Part shown: one piece after another, positions 26,801 to 40,189 of the stretch
Position numbering within the stretch: position 1 is the first letter of the stretch
How the letters are laid out: the number at the start of each line of letters is the position of its first letter
NCBI GenBank assembly: GCA_033439265.1
Contig: JAVTVX010000017.1
Span: 1,831,001 to 1,895,000, forward strand
Length of the DNA: 64,000 nt
Source: Dillenia suffruticosa
Lineage: Eukaryota; Streptophyta; Magnoliopsida; Dilleniales; Dilleniaceae
Direction of reading: 5' to 3'
Position numbers and translations under genes: made by a program
Notes under the pieces: generated by a model
Seen by the model: only the letters and a program-made list of their open reading frames with translations
The model's database searches: none
What the model was told of the DNA's origin: nothing

Positions 26801-29800
26801 GACAAAGTCAGACCTACGACCTTGCATGCCGATGGTCCAGAAACACGATCTTCTCCCACTGACAGTAGTAATTCCTCAACCCGAGATTGAGCAAGATCCC
26901 GCTCCCCAGTCAGTTCATTTATCTGTCTCTCCATCTGCATGTCACATAAAACAGGGCCAGGATGAGGTTAATGCGATGATTAAGAAACTCTGCCGGGTCT
27001 ACATCCCCAACGCCACAACCAGAACATCAAATTTCTCTGAGATTCTCAGTATAGAAGGATAAAGATTCCATTGTTGGCAAATTGAAATAAGTGAATTAGG
27101 CAATTAAACTATATTACTTCTAAGAAAGATTCTTGACACTGACGTCAGTTTTATTATTATTTAAAAAAAAAAAAAAAAGATGACCTGTTCAGTAATACGA
27201 TTTTTTCTTAAAAAAATAAATTTCTTTGTAAAGATGTTGTAATGCTGCTATGTGAATAAGAAAATTTTCAATCTCACAAGCCATGGTGGAACTTCCTAGG
27301 ATGAGACACGTCTTACAAAGGTGGATCAACAAAATTTGTTGACCTAACACTTCCATCATGGCAAAAAGTTTGCTTCCACTGCAAAAGCTTTAGTTCTTGG
27401 CAAATAATGATATCTATGTACAGTGGAAACAAAAACAGGGATCCAATTCTCACCTTTTTTATAAGAATATCTTGCTCTTTCAATAAGGCATCGGGGTCAG
27501 AGGTGACAGAAATTGATCCTGAACGTAAACTCCTCAGTTCACTCTGCAGTCTGGCCAGTTCTTTCTGCAAATGTTTTACCAAAGTCTTATCTGACATTAC
27601 AAGATTGACCTGGGCACTAGTAGACACCTCTTTAGCACAACTTGCAAAGAAGAGAGTGTTTTTCGATTGCTCAACATGACTGCGGGCTGGGCTCATTGTG
27701 CAAATGATGGCTGTTCTAGAATTTCCTCCAAGTGAGCTTTGTAGAATGCGTGTTAATTTAGAGTCTCTATATGGTATGTGCCCATTTTTTCCTTTGCTGC
27801 ATCAATAAAGTCATACAGTGTAAATGGCCCAGGAGGAATAGTAGTGGGTAAAATCAGGATACTTGAATCGGGATACACTTGGCACCAAGACAAATTTGAC
27901 AAAATTAAAGAGTTGGATCATATTTCAGAAGGCTGAAGAATGACATGATCAAGAAGCTTGCTCAGCATGTATAGACCAACAGATGCAATACTTCAGAAAA
28001 ATGTCCTAATGTCCCAAGGAATTTTATCAAGCTACCATGTCAACATTATGGCATGGATATCACTGGTAAGGTGGAACGCATCCAAATTGCATGTTTCAGA
28101 TGAAAAATCCCGATGAGTCAATTGACTTTGGAATTTACATCATCAAACAAATGTAACTTTTGAAAGTATTTAGAGCACGGGTAATCACTCAACCTATTGA
28201 TCTTCAGAGTGGCAGCAGTACAAGACAAGGAAAGACAAAATGGATGTTAGAAGGCAGAAAAACAGTGAAATGAGCAAAATGTATACGGTAGGAGAGAGTT
28301 TGAGTCACAAAATGTTTACCAAATCACTTAAGTTGGTGTCCTCCCCACCCTCGCGTGGGGCCCAGACCCAGCCAACAAAAGGAAAGTTACTTAAGTAGGA
28401 GCAATCTAAGTGATTCACATTAAACCAAGAAGAAGGTTGACAAAACATTATTCTGTAAAATTAATGCAGTCAGAAGAAATCTTAACAACAGTGCACTCCC
28501 ATCTCATAAATCAACCTCTGATAAAGAAACATTTTGACAAATTATGACATATCCAAAATGCTCTAGCATGGTATGAAGACCTTCAGTCATCTCCTTGAAA
28601 GAAATCTGAAGGATCTTAATTTGGTGAGATATGGAATTTATATTGAGAATCATGCATTTAATTAACAAAGTTTTGGTAATACATAAATTCATGAAAACCT
28701 TAGCCTTTTAATATGCTCAGATTATAAAACAGAAAGATAAAATGTCCCTTAGGACCAGAAACAAAGCAAGAACAATTTTTAACAAAATTTAAAACCACAC
28801 AGTATTGGAAAGTTCCTCTACTGTAGATTATCAACAGTTTTTCCCCTTTGAAGTCATTTGTACCGTTCCGACATTTTAGACAATGAAAAGGAAAATAAAT
28901 TTTATTTCGGTTGCTTTAGTTTTCTGACAAACCACAAAAACTTCAAGCAAAATGATGTTGAAGGTATGTCATTAATGATTGCAACAAGGATGCATGAAGT
29001 TATGAAAAGAAGTATTCACTGCCACAACTAATTCATGTAGTTATCCCCTTATTATATTACTAGCTTCCAATAAGAATTTTATTAGCAAACAAGCACAAAA
29101 GAGACATCAATTAACCTTAGTTTGCGGACAACAGTCCCCAGAGTTAGTAAACTGCGATTTATGTGGCAACCCTCTTTAAGTCTTGAACCAGCAGATAAGG
29201 ACTGAGAAGCACGTTCACTACCAGCAAGATCGATAAAATTCTGCACCCAAAGAATTATTAAAAAGTAAAAAAGGAAAGAAAGAAAGAAAGAAAGAAAAAC
29301 ATAATATCTTCTCATCATTTCCATCTCCAGAAGATATAAAAAGAACTTGAAAAATATTTAATCTTAGTAGTCTTGTCATTCTTACCAGAGTAGCCACAAG
29401 AGTACTTGGATTCTCAACACCAAGGAATTCACGAGGACAACTTTCAACTGTCTGAAAAAAAAAAGACTTGTATCTCATGTGCGCATTTTAAGAATTGACA
29501 TTAAAAAGAAAAAAAAATTATAATAAAGATAGATCCAGAAAGGATGTGTTGGGCAGGGGAAGGGTATAAGGGATCTGTCCCTGTATATGAACATTCAAAT
29601 ATCCAAAGCAGATGCTAAAGAAAACGGAGTTTCATGTTCATCATGCCACAGATAGACACCTTGTATGTTTCGCTGGTCACTTTTCTCAACCCAACTATTG
29701 CAACATCCACGCACCATTACCTTTTTCCATGCCTGAGGAATTATCATATATCTATTCTTAATTAGCAATCTTAAACACTAGGAAAACCAATTCCGTGCTC

Positions 29801-32014
29801 AATCTTAATTAAGTTGGTTACTATGTAATTTATCAAAATGTCATGTGAGATTTATATAAATTCAGTAAGAGAAGAAAGAAATGGGTAGGCACTGGGTTTC
29901 ATTTACTACCTGACCTTTTAGTTAGAAAGATATTTTGCGATATTGTTAAAATAAAACATAATCATTAGAAAATACTTCACAGATTAAGTTTATCCTATTT
30001 GGTTTTTTCCCTTCTGCTGTGGTAATTAACTATAATTTACCTCAAGCATTGTTAATGGCCCTATTTATTAACTGAGGGACAGTAGTCTAATTGAATGACT
30101 TCCAGCATAGCATACTTAAGTTATCAGTTATAGATAAGCACCAGCATATAAAGTTACCTCAATCTATCACTACAATCACCTATCTTAAATGTTACCACAA
30201 GGCCATGACTATTTTTACATTATCAGCCGCAACTGCTTCTTAATCTCATCACAATATTCAAATCGGGAGCTATTTAAAAAAAATGAAATAAACAAAAGGT
30301 CAAATACTACATCTCTTATTGCAAGCAAGAATCCCATGCAACTCATTTCCTATTATAATAACAAAGAAAATAAATCTTTTTAGAAGGTAATCATACCAGC
30401 CGGATAATCTGATGAGATCTGGAACTAGTTTCATTCAGAGAGGTCTCACCTATCTGCCTTTGAGCTGTGAGAGAAGAAAACATGAACAAAATATGGTTTG
30501 CTGGAGAGTAGATAGAATGGGGAATAACTTGCTCTTACCTTCACAAACAGAAAGAAGCTCCTTTAAATGGTACCAATCTCTTAAAGTCTCCTCCACAAGT
30601 CCCTCAACCACAGTTCCCCTCTGTCAACATGATAGCACAAGAAATTAGTACAAGAGGTCATGCTAATGAATTTGATCTAAGTACAGATCACTTCACCTCT
30701 GGATCATCTAGAAGTCTAAGCGGGGGTCCATCTCCGCTCAGAAGGTCTCTAACAGCTTCATTGTATATCTCCATGGCAGAAAACTTCAGTGAAAATTCCC
30801 TTTCTTTGTGCTAAATTAGAAAAGTGAACATAAGATGAAATATGTCATCAACCATTTTATACAACAGACTTTGGAAATGACCAGAAGAATTGACCTTACA
30901 AGTACAACTTACCCTTTCCATGTATTGATAGATGTCTGTCACTGCACAGTCAGTTATTCCCCTCATGGTGTATGTCTTTCCGCTGCTTGTTTGTCCATAT
31001 GCAAAAATGCTTGCTGGAGAATATGTTTCACTGGTGAAAAAGTTTCACTGGACAATGTCTTAGAGAAAAAGATTTTACTGAAAGCAAAGAAACACAGCGT
31101 ACTCACAATTAAAACCAGCGAGGACTGAGAGAGCAACTTCCTTAGCTGATTCTTCATACACCTGCCTTGTTGAAATATTACACCCAAACACTCTGTCTAT
31201 TGAACCCCAGCCAAGAAAAAGAAATGAGAGAAAAAAGAAATCAATAATATTTTCTTCTCTGAAGCCTTCAGGTGATGCAATTCTAAGAAAACATGTAAGC
31301 TGGAAAAGTTGTAGAGTCTATATTCATGGGTGCATCATGAGTAAGGTTGAACTTCTATAATCCTTGCGTAGTCAAGCAAAGAAACTGCTCATGCGTGTCA
31401 CCTTTAATATGTCTTGTTCACTTTTTCTGTTGACCCACAATATACTTCTAACTCTACATTGACTAATGATAAAGTGATATACAAAATTTGTTCTTTGGAT
31501 TTTTTCATAAAAAAAGGAGGGTTCCTGATAATTCAGAAATTAATTGCGTGAGATGCATCAGTCATTCTAATCTCACATATCCTGCTAAATTTCCGGGATT
31601 TAATTGAGATAAACTGAAGACAAGGAGCGTTTGTGACATTAAAGATAAGCAACTTTTGTCACCATAACCTGACTAACATTACCTAGTGGCTTAATATGAC
31701 ATAAATATTAAATTACATATAACGTTGGTGAGAATCAGGAATCACTTAGACAAGAAAATAAATGCGCATACGCTCATAGAAGAAAAGCATTCCTTACCAA
31801 ATGTGAAGGTAGAAGGGAAGGGGGATCGTTCTGGAATCATGTTCTTGTAGACAATGGTGTTGTGGTTGACACATTCCCAATCTGATAAATCATTACAGGC
31901 AATTTCTTTTTCATTCAAAGGCCTTACTCGGATAGCAACAAAAATTTTCTCCCCTTGGGGGGCCATTCCCACCGTCTCCCGTCGCAATGCGTCTTCACCG
32001 CTATTGGATCCCAT
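23827..32014 (-). CDS. Kinesin-like protein of the KIN-7 (NACK-related) subfamily, 13 exons
   Basis: Exons, 5' to 3': 32014-31798, 31196-31107, 31013-30913, 30810-30697, 30620-30539, 30464-30397, 29451-29386, 29240-29116, 27796-27454, 26934-26821, 26736-25828, 25092-24782 and 24148-23827. They close in frame to 953 residues. An N-terminal motor domain (about 24-345) carries the P-loop GQTSSGKT (109-116), switch I NETSSRSH (212-219) and switch II DLAGSE (250-255), so ATPase and microtubule binding should be intact. A coiled-coil neck/stalk follows ([18 protein letters not shown] and on), then a Ser/Asp-rich region in the 909-bp exon, and the plant NACK C-terminal domain (DUF3490) in the last two exons. 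It resembles Arabidopsis KIN-7E/F/G-type proteins more than HINKEL/NACK1, whose N-terminus differs. Likely role is a plus-end motor on cytoplasmic or division microtubules. The start is the ATG giving [13 protein letters not shown]. Confidence 0.93.
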
Positions 32015-32132
32015 CTCAAGCCTCACAAACGCTAAGTGCCCTTAAAATGTCTTTAGTCCCCCTCCAATAGATAAAAGGCTAACCAAATCTTACCCCATCA
32101 ACGAAAACATCACCAAATAAATTACTAACGGG

Positions 32133-32164
<32 letters not shown>

Positions 32165-35100
32165 GCGTGTTTACCGCAAAATTGGTTGACCTATGTAAAG
32201 GTCAATTGTTAACATTGCAGTTTTGTTCCTTTGTTTTCCCTATTTGGTCGCCCCCTTCTACAAAAGATACAACCAAATAACATGAGATCATTCAGAAAAC
32301 TAAAAGAATCAAACACGGAAAATCAGATGGTATGAAATAACTATCAATGCAATTGTCAACTACATCATCACTCCGACATTATCTAAAACCGAAACCCTAG
32401 TTTTCATCTCTCCTTAGATTTGACAAGAACCCTTTTCGTTTATCACAATGCAGAACGAGAGGAGTTGAGGAAAATTCATAAAAAAATTGTCTCACCTTCC
32501 GTTTCAGAATCTCAAAACCTAAAAAGTATGTCAATCAGTGGAGGCCAAACCTAGTCGGAAATTGATAATGTAAGCAACAAAAACAACAATGAACAACTTT
32601 TTTTTTTCTAGATTAGGTTTGTTGCGGAAAGACGAAGACGATCAATTTTCGGAACTGTGATAATGATCAGAATTCCTAAAAAATTCAGAGGAAAATCCGA
32701 AATATCAGAAACATTTCAAACAACACATCTTTGAAAGCAGAAAGAGGGAAAGAGATGATTCTCTCTGTCTCCCCTTCCTCCCTCCCTCCCTCCCTCCCTC
32801 CCTCCCTCTCGCGGACGGTTTCTGAGTTGGCCAAGCACCGACCTTAAATATAAAACTACTTCATGGGTGAGATTACAATTTTGACCTCGTATGTGTCCAC
32901 TAAAAACGATAATGCCCCCCTCTTGACCGTTGAGCCGTTTCTCTTCTTCCTTTCTATTTTTCCCCCTTTGTTTCTAAAATTTTTGCTTTTTTAGATTACA
33001 GTTATTTTTATTGGACATGATGTTTAAAATTGTAAGATAAAATCCTTAATGAGTTTCTGAATTATTCTTTTGAATTAAGGTTGAGAGATTATTAATTAAT
33101 AAGCTAATTGAGCTTATTTTTATATCTTTTTTTTCAAATTTTTATAATATTAATATTTTGTGAATTTATTTATAATATTAAATAATTATTTATAATATTT
33201 TATTGGTAAAAGATTATTCTTAGACATGTCAAATAAATTAAATTATTATTTAAATTAAATAAAATTAAATAAAATTTATAATATGCACTGTTATTTAAAC
33301 TTAATTTATTTTACTTAGAATTTAGGTGTTCTTGAAACGTCAATGTGGGGGCGGGGGGGAATGGTAACGTGATAACCAAACCACCGTTGCCAGGAAAAGG
33401 CCCAAAATGGGATGCACGACTGCCCGTCACATCATTAAGACCAACAAACTTTAACATTGGACTCATCTGTATTTGACTTTTCCAATTAGTCAACCAACAA
33501 ATGCATGTTCTCCTTTTGCGACCCAACAAAACCTAAAAAATTTCGATGAGTTGACATAGGATAAAATCATGAGACCAATTGTGTTTAAGATAAATTCAAA
33601 ATTTAATTTCATATCCCTATAAAAAAAAAAAAGGGCAGAACTTTTTGCTAATGAGGGAACAAAGAATGGATTTGATATATTGGTGGAGATATAGATGTAT
33701 AAATGATTAATATTAAATTATTTTTTAATATTTTGTGTAATCATGAGATTTTTAATGAGGTAAAAAAATTAAAATGATTAATTTCAAAATCTATTACTCT
33801 GATATCATTTTATATTATTGTGATTGATTTTAAAATTTAAAAATTATGTAGAAAATTGTTATTAATTATTTTATATCTTAATAATTTTAATATGGTTGAA
33901 ATTAAATCATATATTCTGAAAATGTTCACTAAAGTGAGCACTAGCAAGTGCTTTGGGTAGGTTGTGCATGCTATCCTGCATATGATAGTATCCGGTTAGC
34001 ATTGCAAAAGAAAAAAAAAATGTAAATAAATAGATGAATATAATCATAGACGAGCGACTGCTTATGATCGGCCAAAATGCAAATTGCAGTTGGAGATTCT
34101 TAGAATCTGGTTAGGTTGATTCCATATGCTGCATGGGAGGGAGCCCCTTCCATGTGCAATCATAGATTGTGTGAACAGCAGCAATTGTCCCTTCCTTCCC
34201 CATCTGTCTTCATTGTGTTGGCAAGGTTTCAAATCTCTTCAACCACAACCTTAAAAATAGGCACTATGCCCCCATTTGGATGGAGGAAAACAGTCGGCGG
34301 AAGGATTTTATTCTGCTACAAAAATGCAGGCATCCCATGAGCTCTTCATTTCAGAGAGACCCCAGATTGCCAAGTTGTCTCAATCACAAGGACGGACTAT
34401 CACAAACATTTACCGGATCAATTTCCGGCCAAGCCAACCCCAAAGGAAACAACAAATCTTATAGCCATCAGATAATGCAATAATTAAAATGATATTGATA
34501 TCATAAGATTTCCAACAAAAGATACCAGAAGATTTCAGTTCATAATAAGTTTTTAACCTTCCCTTAAAATTAATTGACCCAATAATTCATATGATCGTAC
34601 TTACAAGCCTCTAAGACTCACCTCAATGATGCCCTAACTAGAAATTCAAGTGAACAAACTTCTTGGGAGATAAGTGTATAGGATCCAAATGGTATAACCT
34701 CTGTGTGAAAAACAGGAAGTAATCATAACAAATTCGTAAAAAAACTGCATAATTAAAATAAAAGCAAATTACAGTCTGCCTATCAGATGGAATTGTTAAT
34801 CCAAAGATGCGCATGTCATGCCACCATGTCAATATGACTAGACATATACAACTAACTAATAATCATCTGAGTCTGACGAGAAAAGAGATCAATTATCCAG
34901 CACAAGTGCAAGTTACAGTCATCTATGTTAGCAGGCAAATGAATGTTAGCATTTATTCCATTCAAAATGGCGAGAAGATATGAGTGCTGTAGATAAATAA
35001 CAGTACTTCACAAAAAGAGTACAACAAAAATGGTGGTTGTGTTTGACAAATGCAACTGGATAGGACCAACTGAATCTTGAACCAGAAACCGGAGGGGAGG

Positions 35101-35180
35101 TGCTGATTAGATGTATCTTGCATTTTTCCAACTGTCACAACCCAAAGAATCCTTCACAGCCATGAGATTGCACTAAGTAT
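32015..35180. other. Kinesin 5' leader/promoter and AT-rich intergenic DNA
   Basis: The kinesin leader and promoter lie on the minus strand from 32015. A (GA)n tract at 32132-32160 and a (CCCT)n tract near 32776-32807 are typical of plant leaders. 33.0-34.0 kb is AT-rich with nothing recognised. 34.0-35.2 kb has more balanced composition but no reading frame I could assign to a family. Confidence 0.4.
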
Positions 35181-35181
35181 C

Positions 35182-35382
35182 TCAAGCGGTCCCTTCTAAG
35201 GAAATTGATCCATGGAGACCACTTTTGGGGAGTACAAAGTAAGCAGCAGCAATGATCATGAGGTAAGCTAGAGCACTAGCCAGTGCATATAGCTGAAAAG
35301 CATGGTTGTCATTGTAGCAACCCACTGGGTTGAGTGATAGGGGGGGCCCTTCCCCAACTTTGGTGAAGAGTTCGGCCCCCAC
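35182..35382 (-). CDS. Possible terminal exon of a small membrane protein (unrecognised)
   Basis: A 66-codon open frame ends with a clear hydrophobic segment (FQLYALASALAYLMIIAAAY) and a short polar tail (PKSGLHGSISLEGTA). It has no ATG of its own in front of the membrane segment and no family I recognise, so if real it would be the last exon of a minus-strand gene. It lies about 170 bp downstream of the PPR pseudogene. It could equally be a chance frame. Confidence 0.2.
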   Translation of the reverse strand: MGAELFTKVGEGPPLSLNPVGCYNDNHAFQLYALASALAYLMIIAAAYFVLPKSGLHGSISLEGTA

Positions 35383-35552
35383 AGACCGTCCTCCCCTTTT
35401 ATGTTGCGCATATCAATGTAAACAATATGGTGCTTAGGTTACTGGAATTCTAATCTAAGCAAGCTCGAAAGGTTGATCATTTAGCTTTCCAAGTTGACAC
35501 CCACTACTAGAACTCCCAGGTCCTTTCTCCTGAGAATTTCACCTCCTGAATT

Positions 35553-38500
35553 CATAACTAATTGCAGCCAAAAATCCTGCACACCAGCAATCACCACGAG
35601 AGCACTCGCCATTCTTGAAATGATGGAATCTCTTTCCGTCTCTCACAACAATCTCTCTCCCCACCAATTTTGACATGATCTTGAATGCATTATGGCAATC
35701 ACCACAGCTTTTCGCTGTGAGTTGACGGCATATTCCTTTTGCTCAGACTCCGTGTCATGTAACACAAACTTTGTGTCGGGAACACAACCGAATATCCTCA
35801 TCTCCAATCCCAGTTGCCCAAGATAATTGTATACCACTTGCACTTCAGGGTGCACTGTGTCATCCACCAGGAACACATGTACTTTGTTTTCAACTTCAAT
35901 CCAACTACAGCCAGGCTCCTTCTTTACCCCTCCATCCCTCATTAGTTTCCTTACCTTAGCCACATCATCCCATCGACCCAGTGTAGCAGAGGTATTTGCC
36001 AGAAGTACATATGTTCCATCATGCTGCGGTATCAGCTCGAAGAGCTGGTCTGCAGCTTGGACTCCTAAATCTAGATTCCCATGGATGTGGCAACCAGCAA
36101 GAAGAGCTTCCCAAATAGGTATACCTGGCTTAAAAGGCATTTTCTCAGTTACAACTTTTGCCTCTGAGAATTTCCCAGCTCGGCAGAGTAGGTCAATCAA
36201 ACGGGCATAGTGATCTTACGGGGCTTATCCCATATACATCACACATTGAGTTGAAATATGAGCACCCTTTTAACCAAACCAGCATGACTACAGGCAGAGA
36301 GTACAGTAAGAAAAGTTTTCCGATCTGGTAATATGTTTTCTTTAAGCATCATTTCAAAATGTTCTTGAGCTCCATGGCCATGCTGACCAAAAGCTGCAAT
36401 CATGGCATTCCAAGATACTGAATCCACATAAGGCATTGTAAGGAACATGAGGTGAGCAGCCTCGACAACTCCACGTCTCCAATACATTGTCACTAGTGCA
36501 TTGCCTGCTGAGAGGCTTGAATAAAAGCCTGTCCTGATGAGCTGTGCATGCAACTGGCGTTCTTGCTTCAAGGCTCCTAGAGAAGAACAGGAAGTAATTG
36601 CCCCTGCAAATGCATATCACATGGTTGAAACCCCTCTGCCCTCTTGCGGTTAAACAACTTGATACCTTCTTCACCAAAGCCATGTTGGGCAAAAGCGGAA
36701 ATCATCACAGTCCAGGACAAAAGATTTTCTCTTCCATTTTCCCAAAACCTCCGTAGCCTTATCTATACGACTGCATTAATATAGCCGGATAAGATTGCAT
36801 TCCATGAAACAAGTTCTTTAACAGGCATGTCATTGAATATCTGCCGTGCCACATCAACTTTACCACATCCCCAGTACATTGTGACTAGTGCATTATTCAC
36901 AGACGGTACAAAATCCTTGTTTGGATTTTCTTCCACTCGTTAAATATAGGCATGCACTTGTTTTCCAAGTCTTAGTAGTCCAGCATTAGCACAAGCACTT
37001 ATAACACTGGTGTAGGTAAACTCTTCCCGCTGAAATCCAGAAAATCGCATTTCTCTAAACATGTCAAATGCTTCTGCATACCATTCATGGTGCACATATC
37101 CAAGATCATTGCATGCCAACCAATTACAACACTACAAGAAAATATGCCATCATTAACGAAAAATTACCGACGGATAAAAATCTGTCGCTAATAATAACGG
37201 ATTAATATCGGACAGAATACCAAAAGATTTATGATATTAGCAACGAAAATATTTTCATCGCTAATCTGTCGCTATATTGGTCCACCAAAAAAAAAAAGAA
37301 AAAATTTTGTAAAATTATAAGGATTACCAACAGAATTTTTAGCGATGAAAAATTTCTGTTGCTAATCCGTTGGTGTATTGGTGATGGAAAAAAAAATTTA
37401 AAAAAATATATGTACAGTCATCAGTGATGGAAAATTTAGCGACGGATCAGCGATAGATTTTTATCTTTTTAATTTTTTAATTTTTTTAATTTTTAATTTT
37501 TTAATTTTTTAATTTTTTATTCAATAATTCTTCTTATTTTTATTTTATTTTGTAGAAAAATAATATTATTTTATTTTTTAAAATTTTTTATTATTTTATT
37601 TTAAGCTAAAATTTTATTATTTTATAATAAATTATCATTTTATATTATTTTATTATTATTAAAAAATATAAAATAAAGATAACAAATAAAAAAAAGTATA
37701 GTTAGATATCTGATTGTGGTCTGGTGATTGTATTGCTTATAATATTTTACATGTGTTGGGGTTCGACGGCTGTGGAGATATTTTTCACAAATTAAAGGAA
37801 AGCGGGAACTGTTGCGCTAGTGGGGCGGGCGGGTTTGTAGGAGTGGGGCACGCATGACGATGCAGGTTGGGCACATGTACGGGCACGTGCGCGAGTGACA
37901 GCGTGTGGGGCCACCTGAGCAACTGAGGTTTTGAGAATTAACGATGAAAATTATCCATCGTCAATATTTTTACATATTTTTTTTATCGACGACGGATTAG
38001 TGAAAGATTTTTTCTGTTGATAAAATTTAGTGGGATAATTTTCGACAACGAATTTAGCGATAGAAAAAATCTATCGATAATACCTTTTATCAACAGATTT
38101 TTTATTTTCAGCGATAAAAATTTTCATTATTGATACCTTTATTTTCTAACAATGCAAGCTTTTCATCCATTCCATCAAAAATCTCCCGTGCAGCATCAAG
38201 GTCATCATTCCTCACATATCCAGTAATCATCGTTGTTGACGACAACTAATCTTTTACATTCATCTCCTTAAACACCCTCCTGGCTGCACTGATCAAGGAC
38301 GACGAAGACACTAGAGGTGAAGACGCGCACTTAACATATACCGTTATAAGCGCATTTAACACTGAAGTGACACACCCAGTTCCCGACTTCACAACCGCGC
38401 AATGCAACTGCTGACATTCCCTCTCTTCGTCCAACACAAGCGACGAAGCAGCTAGTACACTTGTAAACGTGAAGTTATCAGGCCTAAAGCCCTCTCTTAG

Positions 38501-38810
38501 CATGTCACGAAAGAGCGAAATAGCCGTAGTGCCATCGCCATTATGTGAATAACCCGTGATCATCGCATTGTAGCAAACCGTGTCTCGGATTTCTAATGGG
38601 GTTTGGCTAAATGTCTCTTTGGCCAGGTTGGGATTGCCAGCTTCCGAGTACGCGGCGATTAGGGTAGTCCGAGCAACGATATCTGGTTCGGGAATTTGGT
38701 CGAACAGGAAGCGAGCGTAGGGAAGATTTGACGATTTGCCATAGACGTCGATGAGCTGCGTATCGGTTGGCTATTTTCTTGATGTCGGGTTGGGCAGAGA
38801 TATACTCCAT
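35553..38810 (-). pseudogene. DYW-type PPR pseudogene (At1g25360-like), split by a transposon
   Basis: Pieces in order match the organelle RNA-editing PPR protein At1g25360: an N-terminus QPDIKKIANRYA at 38810, the stretch MITGYSHNGDG, repeats such as CNDMP-type segments around 36.8-37.1 kb, SACSHAGLVKR, an E domain (EPGCSWIEVENKVHVFLVDD), and a DYW domain ([30 protein letters not shown]). It is broken by a deletion plus frameshift after IANRYA, a TAG after FKEMNVKD near 38246, a stop and frameshifts around 36.75-36.95 kb, and a deletion of about 30 codons between HSEKL and CGDCHNAF; the terminal DYW reads DCW. A CACTA element (37130-38154) interrupts the codons between EKL and the following GWHAM. 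Intact members target mitochondria or plastids and specify C-to-U editing; no product is expected here. Confidence 0.9.
37130..38154. mobile_element. Non-autonomous CACTA (En/Spm) DNA transposon
   Basis: The left end begins CACTACAAGAAAATATGCC, the hallmark CACTA terminus; the right end is a degenerate inverse (ATTTTCTAACAATG). The 3-bp direct repeat CAA flanks both ends (37127-37129 and 38155-38157), the target-site duplication size of this superfamily. Many short subterminal repeats of the GACGGATTA / CGTCGCTAAT kind lie near both ends in both orientations, as needed for transposase binding. The 1025-bp interior has AT-rich stretches, one GC-rich block at about 37790-37925, and no transposase frame, so it would need a helper. 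It landed inside a PPR coding sequence. Confidence 0.88.
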
Positions 38811-39330
38811 GTACAAGAAATATAAATTAAACCTAAAATTCAATCAATGAGTCGAGTGTACCAACATATAGTTTACCGTTGATGACAACCTCAAAATGAA
38901 TATTTAAATAAATGATCATTTCTTAATATGTTTCACCAGTGATGGTGTTATACAACTTTTTTATTATCTAAATTTTCTAGTAACCTATGACTTTGAGAAA
39001 AATTATCAAAGGCAATGTTGAATTACAGAGGAATTAATCCCCTAAATTGCATATCAATCATTAGTTAATTAAGTTAAGATTCAACACAATTTCTTAATTT
39101 CGTGATTTGGACGAAGGAGACAAAATAATGTTATCAAAAGCATTTAAGAAAATAATTATATTCTTGCAATTTCTTCATTTGTTTTCTTAGAGAAATAAAT
39201 ATTATAAACCCCATCGAAACATGTCATTTTTCTTTTTCCAAGAAAATAACCCTCTCAAAATATTACAGGACCTTTAACAAGAACAACGATCAAACCTTAA
39301 TCTCACTAAGGATGGTCATTTCACCTTTTT
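38811..39330. other. Intergenic, AT-rich
   Basis: Lies between two PPR relics. I see no gene or repeat in it. Confidence 0.5.
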
Positions 39331-39880
39331 TTATTGAATCCGCCTCTCTCTCAATTAGTCGAATAACCAAAGAATGAACCAATTCACCAATCTCAACATC
39401 TTCACAAGTAGGGTCATTTCGTGTGCATAAATTCCTCTCACGCATTGCATCAAACACTTTGAATACCTTTTCTAAACGCCCACATTTGCATACATGGAGA
39501 CCAATTTGGTCTACACAAATGGGTCTACTTGTTCAACCAATAAAAATCTACCGTGCAGCTTTTGACCCAATTGTAAAGCATTCATACAATGCACTTTTGA
39601 AGCGATCTGACATAAGTAATGGGTTTCATCTTAAAACTCTGTTGAGCAATTGAGTCGAGAACGACAATGCCTTCACTAATTTTTCCATTTTGCAGAGATT
39701 GTTCAAATGGCAATCTGAGATTTTCTGGTCTAGTTTTGGGGATGATTTCCGGAAGGCGGTTTTGAACCTGACAATGAATTTGGAGGAGAATTCGAGCTCT
39801 TTTCTGGAGGGGAGTATTGTTGGGGTTGGTGTGGATTTACAAGGTAGAACTAAATTCTCCATGGTCAAAAACGGAGAGCT
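39330..39880 (-). pseudogene. N-terminal fragment of a DYW PPR gene (At1g19720-like)
   Basis: Read on the minus strand, the segment carries the start of a PPR protein similar to At1g19720: a short leader with DCHLNNLCKMEKLVKAL, then TYVRSLQKCI, LQLGQKLHGRFLLVEQVDPF, TKLVSMYANVG and VFDAMRERNL, then DVEIGELVHSLVI. These parts are in different frames and contain stops (for example after QVDPFV and after LNRVLR). Homology ends after about 170 residues, so most repeats and the E/DYW part are missing. With the pseudogene just downstream it shows a small graveyard of PPR genes. Confidence 0.7.
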
Positions 39881-40114
39881 AATTTTGTTCTCCGCAAATT
39901 CTGTCCTTCCCTTCGACCTTTTGAATTAACAAACTTCCAATTAAAAAAAAAAAAAAAGAATTATCAACTTAGACAATAATTTTGTGTGCATCGTATTTAC
40001 TCGAGATGTGTATAATCAATGGCAAAGAGATGGATAGGGAAGAGAGGATTGTGAAGTGCGGCGGACGTGGCGGAGAATTGTCCACTTTTTTTTATTGGAG
40101 ATACGTAGTTTGGA

Positions 40115-40166
40115 ATCCCACATCGAAAGACTAGAGAAGAAAGAGCACAGCAGGATTCAATAAAAA
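40115..40166 (+). promoter_or_regulatory. Plant snRNA promoter: USE and TATA
   Basis: The upstream sequence element ATCCCACATCG (40115-40125) is an exact match to the plant USE consensus RTCCCACATCG. A TATA-like TTCAATAAAAA follows at about 40157-40166. The gap between them is about 33 bp, the spacing that specifies RNA polymerase II transcription of U1/U2/U4/U5 genes rather than Pol III. The TATA is about 30 bp before the U1-like 5' end at 40190, and the USE starts at about -75. Confidence 0.8.
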
Positions 40167-40189
40167 CCGGGCGAGGTTAAATTAGGAAC

